Shown: piece after piece, positions 57,620 through 64,000 of the stretch
Numbering within the stretch: position 1 is the stretch's first letter
Layout of the letters: each line of letters opens with the position of its first letter
Assembly (NCBI GenBank): GCA_949710005.1
Contig: OX453275.1
Coordinates: forward strand, 31,444,718-31,508,717
Length of the DNA: 64,000 nt
DNA from: Ricordea florida
Lineage: Eukaryota > Cnidaria > Anthozoa > Corallimorpharia > Ricordeidae
Reading direction: 5' to 3'
The notes under the pieces: model-generated
Seen by the model: only the letters and a program-made list of their open reading frames with translations
The model's database searches: none
Told to the model about the DNA's origin: nothing
Program-made: the position numbers and the translations under genes

Positions 57620-59014
57620 TGGAAATCACACAATAGGTAACTTTGCATTAATTATTGAGGCACATGACACAGTTGCAACAAATACCTTCACCTACAGCCT
57701 TTAATGCCCTGATATGACACAACTAAACATTCTTTAAAAGAGAGTATTTCAACACAAGTGGGAAAGACAAGAGGCGCACCCATTGGATCAATATAACCCT
57801 CTAGCACTCGTAATTTATTCAAGAGAACCAACGGAAAAGTGGACCTTCTGCGCATGACTTATGGGGTGATAGGCACATACCATCACTTCCGACACTATAG
57901 TCTATTAGGTTGTAAATTTTGATGATGTATAGGTTTCTTCTTTTAGATTTTATCGTTGAATTTTACTGATAAATGAAAAATCATGTTGATAAATTTCCTT
58001 GAATAATCTTTTTCATTGGCTACAACTTTCCAATATGAGCAAACATGCACTCTGATTGGTTCTCTACTCATAGGCCATCAGCTCATAAACCGTGATTACA
58101 GAAAAAAGGAGATAAACCATCAAAACAAGAGGAATTAGATGAGGAGGAAATTGAAGTCTTGCTAGTTTAGAATACGGAAACTGGGAATTGCCTGTCAACA
58201 AAATATAATAAGCAAATTTAAATTTACTTGCAACTCAGTTTAATAGCTGGAATGTGCTGGTAACCTCAGTAGTTTCTGGAAAATGGCAACTCTGAGATAG
58301 AAGAGTTGGGGGGGGGGTGGGGGTTTGGGGAGTTAAGTCCAGTGAAGTGAGCTAGGTCTTGTATAATCTTAGGGTTCAAGGATTCCAACAGCACATTCCC
58401 ATCCAAAAATGAGAAATGTGCAGAAATACATGTTAATGAGATTCATGCTCCTTACAATAGACACCACAATGTCTCTTGACAGTTTTTATCTCACCAAAAC
58501 ACATAATATCTCTCCTATATGAAGTGATATGGAATTCCGAAATCACTGCTACAAACATGAAGTGCTTGTTAAAAAAATGTGGCATGCATTTCCAGCCATA
58601 AGTGCTTTGGAAGGGACAAATACAAACATTTTATTTCGAGGATAGATATGCATTTTCCCTCAACCTTGGAAAAGTTGTAACTCAAGAAAAAGATATGTCA
58701 GAAAAATAAAGAACAGATCGAGCTTCAAAGAGAAGAAGGATCCAGAACAAATGATAACTACAAATCAACACTTTGTACCTCCAACATGACCCCCATCCAA
58801 TACTGCTGTATCTGTGATAAAGTAAAAAAATAAATGGATTAATGCTCATATAGTGACATAAGGTTTGTAAACTAATAATTAACAATTAGATTCAAGTTTG
58901 ATGAGTCAATAGTCAAGGAGACATAAAGAGCCAAGTTGACTGTTAAATTACCCTCCAGAAAATAATAAACAAACAGTGTAATTGTTTTAATTTATACAAA
59001 CTATCAAGCATTTT

Positions 59015-59052
<38 letters not shown>

Positions 59053-61330
59053 GTCGGTGGTCAGCGGCAATTTTTCTAATGCGTGCCGGACTGACTACCC
59101 GACTTGAAACAAAATGTGGGCACATTTTTGGCATTCCTTTGTTCTTCCAACTGGAATGAATGGTATGTGAGTAAACGGCGGAGCAAAGGCCCTGGTGTTG
59201 AGTTCAAGGTCCGTGTTCATTGGTCACGTGAATTTCATGTTTATAGAAGAATTTAATTCCGTGGGATGCCTGTGGCAAACCACGGTAAAAAACCGGTAGA
59301 TTTGTAGGCGCAAAATGCAAAGCTGACCAATAGGATTGCATCAAATTTTTATCGATTCTTCTATCGATTTCTCTGCGATTTATTGATTTGTGATTACTTC
59401 GACCAAATATGGAAGTTTAAAGTTGGAGCTTGGTGGTGTTTAGAGCGTCGAACATCTACCTGTCAGGTTAGTGTTTAGCATTTAAAAATTACACGAAGCG
59501 GTTATATTACTTATCGCAGCTTTCAAGTTCTCTTTAACAGTCGATCTAATGAAAGGTGTTCTATATTTTGTCGAAGGTTTTGGTCAATGTCTTCTACGAT
59601 ATTCTGTGATACTGTGCATAGGATCTGAACGGTCTCAACTGAGAAAATGTATACAGTCCCCGATAAACAGGGTCAACAATGAGCTCTGTATGGAGGAAAA
59701 ACAAAAGCCCTTTAATAAGGGAAAACATGAGCCTCTGATGAGGATAACTAAGCCTCCTCTGAGGATTACTGAGCCACTCTGTAAGAGGAAAAGTGGCATT
59801 CTTTATTGGATGATTTCTAAGTTCGTGTACGGAATGAATGGAAGCTTTTGCTTTTGTATGTTGTAAAAAGAAGGAATATTTGGATATTGGCTGAAGATAT
59901 TTCGTCGTTATGCTACTAAATTATATCCCTATGGTTCCGTAATTCAGCCGGGTAACCAAATTATTAAAATACACGGCTGAGCTTCGTGAAATTGTGAATA
60001 GAGTGGCCGTATCAGGTCAAGTCAATTTTTATTTAACTTACACAGAATATTATGTACATAAATGTTTAAAAACAAAATAGGAAAAGAAGGGAAAGTGAGT
60101 TTGTTAATATGCTATTGTGGTGTTGTCTGGGACACCTAAATAGTTAGTAAACTAATCGAGTAGGTGCCCCAAATTAGTTACTTCATGAGCAAAAGGAGTA
60201 GAGTAAATAACTTTTTTTGTCAAAAAAGTATTACTTCTGGTACTAATTACTAACGTTAAACTTGTTGAACATATTAACAATTGCTTAAGAATCAAATTAA
60301 CGAAAATACGAATATAGAAAAATATCCAGTCACTCTCAAACAGATATAACGTTTTATTATTCATTCAAAATATTTCCCCGATTCTGATTGGCTAAAAGCA
60401 CACGTTTAATTCACCATAACCAGTTACTGATGACCAAATTTGGAAGAATTTTGACTTAAACGAGGAAATGACGTCAAAAATGCAGCGTTTTCGCAGGTTA
60501 ATGCACCGTTAACCGAGAAGACCTGGGGACGAGCTTGTGCTATTTTGTTGTTTTGTTATATTGCTGGTGGGTGTGAAATTTGTGAAAATGGAGCTCATTT
60601 TCTCCTTAACTCTTTTCCATCCAACTCACCATCATTGATTCATATATGAATCATGATTTAGAAAACTCACCAAAATATTACGTTACTTCCTATTGCTTCC
60701 AAATTTGGCACACAGGAAGTAAATGAATGCACCCAATTACCTGATGAATTTTAGCTTGTATGCTTTAGTGACAGATGCGTGACGAATTTTTAAATTCTGA
60801 TTTTAGAGCACGAGGAAGGGTTAAGGAGGAGGGTTTTCCCTATCATTTGACATCATTTTCTGATGGACATTCCCATATGGATATAGCTCCCCGGAAATTT
60901 TGAAAAACAAACTTTTATCGATTTTTTGTTTGTAAAAATGGCTTCTAGAAATTAAATTGTATTAAATTCTGTATTTGCTATTTTTCAAGCAGATTTGAAA
61001 GAAATGATACCAGATAAAAAGAGAAAACTTTTTTCCTTTAACTTTTTTCAGCAGTTGGATGGCGTCCTGGTTTATGGGGATTTACATGCAAATTGTATGC
61101 ATACGTTGTGTAAATTTGGCAAAATGCACAATTTTTTGGGAAAATATTATTGCCTACTTGAATGTGAAATATACATGTTTGAAAACCCTATTTTGTACCC
61201 TACAAAATGAGGTATATCTTTGATCACTGCTGTAAATATCTGCGGAGATATTAAATAAAAATGAAATGTCCGTCAATTTGCTTGATTTTTGGGCGTATGG
61301 AAAAGAGTTAAGTGTTTGAAAATATTTTAA
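57620..61330. other. 3.7 kb without a recognised gene
   Basis: Short open frames (for example 59,549-59,866 plus) lack known motifs. Minor structure: a G-rich tract at 58,311-58,330 and a GCGGGCGAGC/AAAAGC/GAGCCCGC hairpin at 59,017-59,040. Nothing else supportable. Confidence 0.5.
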
Positions 61331-61500
61331 TAAATAATAAAGCAATTAATGAATTCGGCTTTCGTAGGATATTAAGAATTAGGCGGATCTCGGAAGGGTG
61401 TTATCCACCTCGGCCTACGACCTCTGTGGATAACACCTTCCTCGATCCGCTTAATTCTTCATATCCTACTCAGCCTCATTCATTAATTGCTAAATAATTG
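61330..61500. mobile_element. Foldback MITE, about 165 bp
   Basis: The left arm AGCAATTAATGAATTCGGCT ... AATTAGGCGGATC pairs with the right arm GATCCGCTTAATTC ... CATTCATTAATTGCT. The centre reads GTGTTATCCAC / GTGGATAACAC. Non-coding palindrome. Confidence 0.8.
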
Positions 61501-61694
61501 TTCAAAATTAAGCTAACTAATAAACAATATTGTTATACCTGTCAGTCATAGAGTTCTTAACGTTTTGACGAAATCTAGAAAAAGGAGTAATCTTTTTTAC
61601 ATCAAGAGGTAATGAAATCCAGAGTTTAGCTCCAGGAAAACCGTTTTGTACTCTTGTACGGTTTTGTGTGGTCTGAACTTGGTTTACAAACAGG

Positions 61695-64000
61695 TAAGTA
61701 AGTAAGTTGCCTTTATTTAAACACGATGTAGATAAAAGCTAACAAGCTTGTGGGGTCCTGTAAAATTAAAGTGTTAATAAAAATTAAATTAATATTACAA
61801 TCATTCAAGCTATTTATATTTGGATTTGATTTTAAAATTAGTAAAAGTTCAAACTATTTAACTTATAAACCTATTTGCATTTAAATTTAATTTAAAAACT
61901 AGCGCTAAAAATAGGTAAAATCTTTCTGTTTAAAATTAGTGGTTGACACAGATAAAACTTTAAAATTGAAATCAATAAAAACATCCGAAGTTTTAAGCAT
62001 GTGGACGAGGTCCTTTCGAAGTGTCACATTTGCTAAGTCCTTATGCTTAGTTGCGAGCGTATTCCAGAGTACGGAGCCTCTGTAGGCTAAGGAGTCTTTC
62101 ATATAACGCGTGTTAAAACGCGGCACTATCAAAGATTCGCGTGCCCTAGTTGAGATCTTATGGTCTCGCTTCGCAATAATGCATTTACTTAAGATGGTGG
62201 GTAATGTGTCGTTATATGCGTTTTGCACGAGCTTCAACACGGCGAATTTATAATGGAAGTTGATATTTGTCCACGCAGACCGTTCTAGTACTTCGGTGGA
62301 AGCCATATCTTTGGGCAGATTATAAATAATTCTAGCGGCTCTACAGTGCAGTCTTTCAATGGAATGAATGAGGTCTGTATTGCAGCACGATCCCCACAGA
62401 ACTAAGCCGTAGTTCACGGAGGGCAATATGATCTTAAAGTAAAAATCTTCAAGGACTTCTTTTGGTAGAAGCCTTGATCTCTTAAGCAAGCTTAATTTGT
62501 TCGCGAAACTCTTTTTGAGCTCCTGTGTGTGGAGGACCCAGCCGAGATTCTCGTCCACTGTCGTTCCTAGCAAGCGTGTTTTGTTGACCCACTTAATGGC
62601 GGACTCCCCAATGATAATTGGCGCAAGAGACTTCGTAATATTTCCTCTACAAATGAGCATCGCCTCGCTTTTGCCTGGGTGGGGTGTAAGCCTGTTAGTA
62701 AGACACCACGAGTGTAACTCTCTCAATGCAGTGTTGAGTTTTGTAATGGCTCCGTCTGCCGTATCACTTATGCAGTAAATTGTTGTGTCGTCAGCGAACA
62801 TATAGACCTCTCCGGTTTCTACAGATGATGGTAGGTCGTTTGTAAACAGGGTGAAGAGTGTTGGACCCAGAACAGACCCTTGTGGGATGCCGAATGTGAC
62901 TGGGAGGAAGTCTGATTTCGTTCCGTTGACAGTTGTGTATATCAGTCTTTTTGATAGCTCCTAAGCCAATCTAGAATTGGGCCCCCAATTCCAAAGTTCT
63001 TTTGCAATTTCATTTCTAGGACCGTGTGAGATACGCTGTCAAATGCCTTTTTAAAGTCTATAAAGGCGACTGCTACAACCAGTCCTGAGTCAACGGCTTT
63101 TCTCCACGTCTCAGTGAGGTGAATTAGCAATAGTTCCGTCGAGTGTTTTGCACGGTATGCCATTGTCTGTCTGATACAAGCTGATTCTCTATGAAGACGT
63201 GACGTACGAGCGTGTCATTTATCTCGGATTCCAATATCTTGCTTGGTAAGCTTAGCAGTGATACTGGTCTGTAATTCCCCCTGTCCGTTTCATCATCCTT
63301 TTTGAAAATAGGGGTAAGTCTCGCCGTTTTCCAGCTGGTGAAGACCGTTTTTGTCTCGATACTGTGTTGGTATAGGCTAAGTAAGGAAGGAACAATTGAA
63401 TCACTTGCTAGCTTTAAAAGTTTGGGCTGTATGTCGTCAGGGCCTGTTGATTTGTTCGTTTTTAGTGCATTAACTTTGTACCGTATCTTTGACCACGAGA
63501 CATTGAAGTCTACGAGTAGCGGTACGTTCTTCGTGTTAGCATTTACAACAGTGGCTCCCTTTACATTGTCAGCCGGTGGTAAGTTATCAGATAGCTTTTG
63601 TCCAATCGTTGCGAAAAATGAGTTCATGAGGCAAGCTTTCTCGGAATCATCAAGTGCTAGGGTATTATCGTCCCTTTTCAGAGGACCGATGTTCTTACGT
63701 ATCTAAGGATTGGTAGCCTTCATAATTAGGTTCCAATATGCTCTCGTGTTTTTGACCTCACTGAACATGTTTGAGAAATATGCTGCCTTGGCGTTTCTTA
63801 GATCTGAGGTGACCTCATTTCTAACCATTTTGTATTCCGTCCACTGTTGAGGGCATTTAGTAGAAGCCGCTGCTTTAAATAACTTGTATCTTCGATTCAT
63901 CTTGTACCGAATATCACATGTAATCCAAGGATCGGAGCTGCTTCTGACTTTGACTTCTTTCCAAGGGGCGTGTTCATCACATATGTCATTGAATAAACAT
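61695..64000 (-). mobile_element. Non-LTR retrotransposon (LINE), 3' part, runs off the window
   Basis: On the minus strand the order is 63,900-63,703 (pre-RT region), 63,627-63,124 (RT fingers: KSTGPDDIQPKLLK, NYRPVSLLSL), 63,163-62,942 (FIDFKKAFDSVSH), then GIPQGSVLGP near 62,890, the catalytic FADD at 62,800, and the C-terminal region to 61,905 (LLGTTVDENLGW, YGLVLWGS, HCRAARIIYNLPKD). The 3' end has a TTAC repeat near 61,695-61,712. Frameshifts near 63,150 and a stop near 63,703 show it is dead. It resembles Jockey/CR1-group elements; clade not certain. Confidence 0.85.
61905..62801 (-). pseudogene. LINE reverse transcriptase C-terminal region
   Basis: A 298-codon open frame from the FADD catalytic box to a stop at 61,905. 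The thumb and C-terminal segment are intact, including RLHCRAARIIYNLP. Upstream codons continue the RT in the same frame without an ATG, so this is the tail of a larger ORF2, not a separate gene. Confidence 0.82.

Noticed and set aside
59549-59866. 105-codon plus-strand frame as a gene
   Set aside because: No recognisable domain, no homologous copy in the window, and no clear splice or promoter context.

Overview
The window looks like nuclear DNA of a cnidarian, most likely an anthozoan such as a stony coral. The evidence is AT-rich DNA, GT-AG introns, ROCO and death-domain proteins, a TRADD-N-like exon, and a mobile load of tRNA-headed SINEs, DIRS, Crypton, ISL2EU and several LINEs. No rRNA gene, CRISPR array or bacterial operon is visible. 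The species is inferred, not shown.

Layout. The dominant structure is a direct segmental duplication. Copy A runs from before base 1 to about 19,690; copy B runs from about 34,503 to about 55,955. Each copy holds (i) on the plus strand, the 5' part of an EME1-like gene (non-catalytic partner of the MUS81 structure-specific endonuclease), and (ii) on the minus strand, converging on it, a large ROCO gene encoding leucine-rich repeats, a Roc GTPase, COR and C-terminal death domain(s). EME1 exon 1 is seen only for copy B, at 33,973. Both EME1 copies stop in the ERCC4-like region and carry different disabling mutations. Both ROCO genes look intact but differ: copy A has 13 of the two-LRR (46-residue) units and two death domains (model 1658 aa); copy B has 11 units and one death domain (model 1448 aa).

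The 19.7-34 kb spacer is a graveyard of mobile DNA. It holds a decayed Crypton-type tyrosine recombinase inside long inverted repeats, two SINEs, tandem 1.5-1.9 kb units of unknown nature, and a DIRS retroelement that has lost its reverse transcriptase. Because the two copies can be compared base by base, several insertions can be placed after the duplication with an empty site in the other copy: a 690 bp TTAA element, a 189 bp hAT-like MITE, a 140 bp MITE, and an internally deleted ISL2EU transposon.

Right of copy B, about 56.8-57.6 kb holds two exons of a minus-strand gene with a membrane anchor and a TRADD-N-like domain. From 57.7 to 61.3 kb I recognise no gene. A non-LTR retrotransposon on the minus strand fills 61.7 kb to the window end.

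How the genes may work together: ROCO-death and TRADD-N-like proteins are plausible innate-immune or cell-death signalling parts, and all their visible introns are phase 1, which favours exon shuffling. This link is inference. The EME1 fragments belong to DNA repair and are probably bystanders of the duplication.
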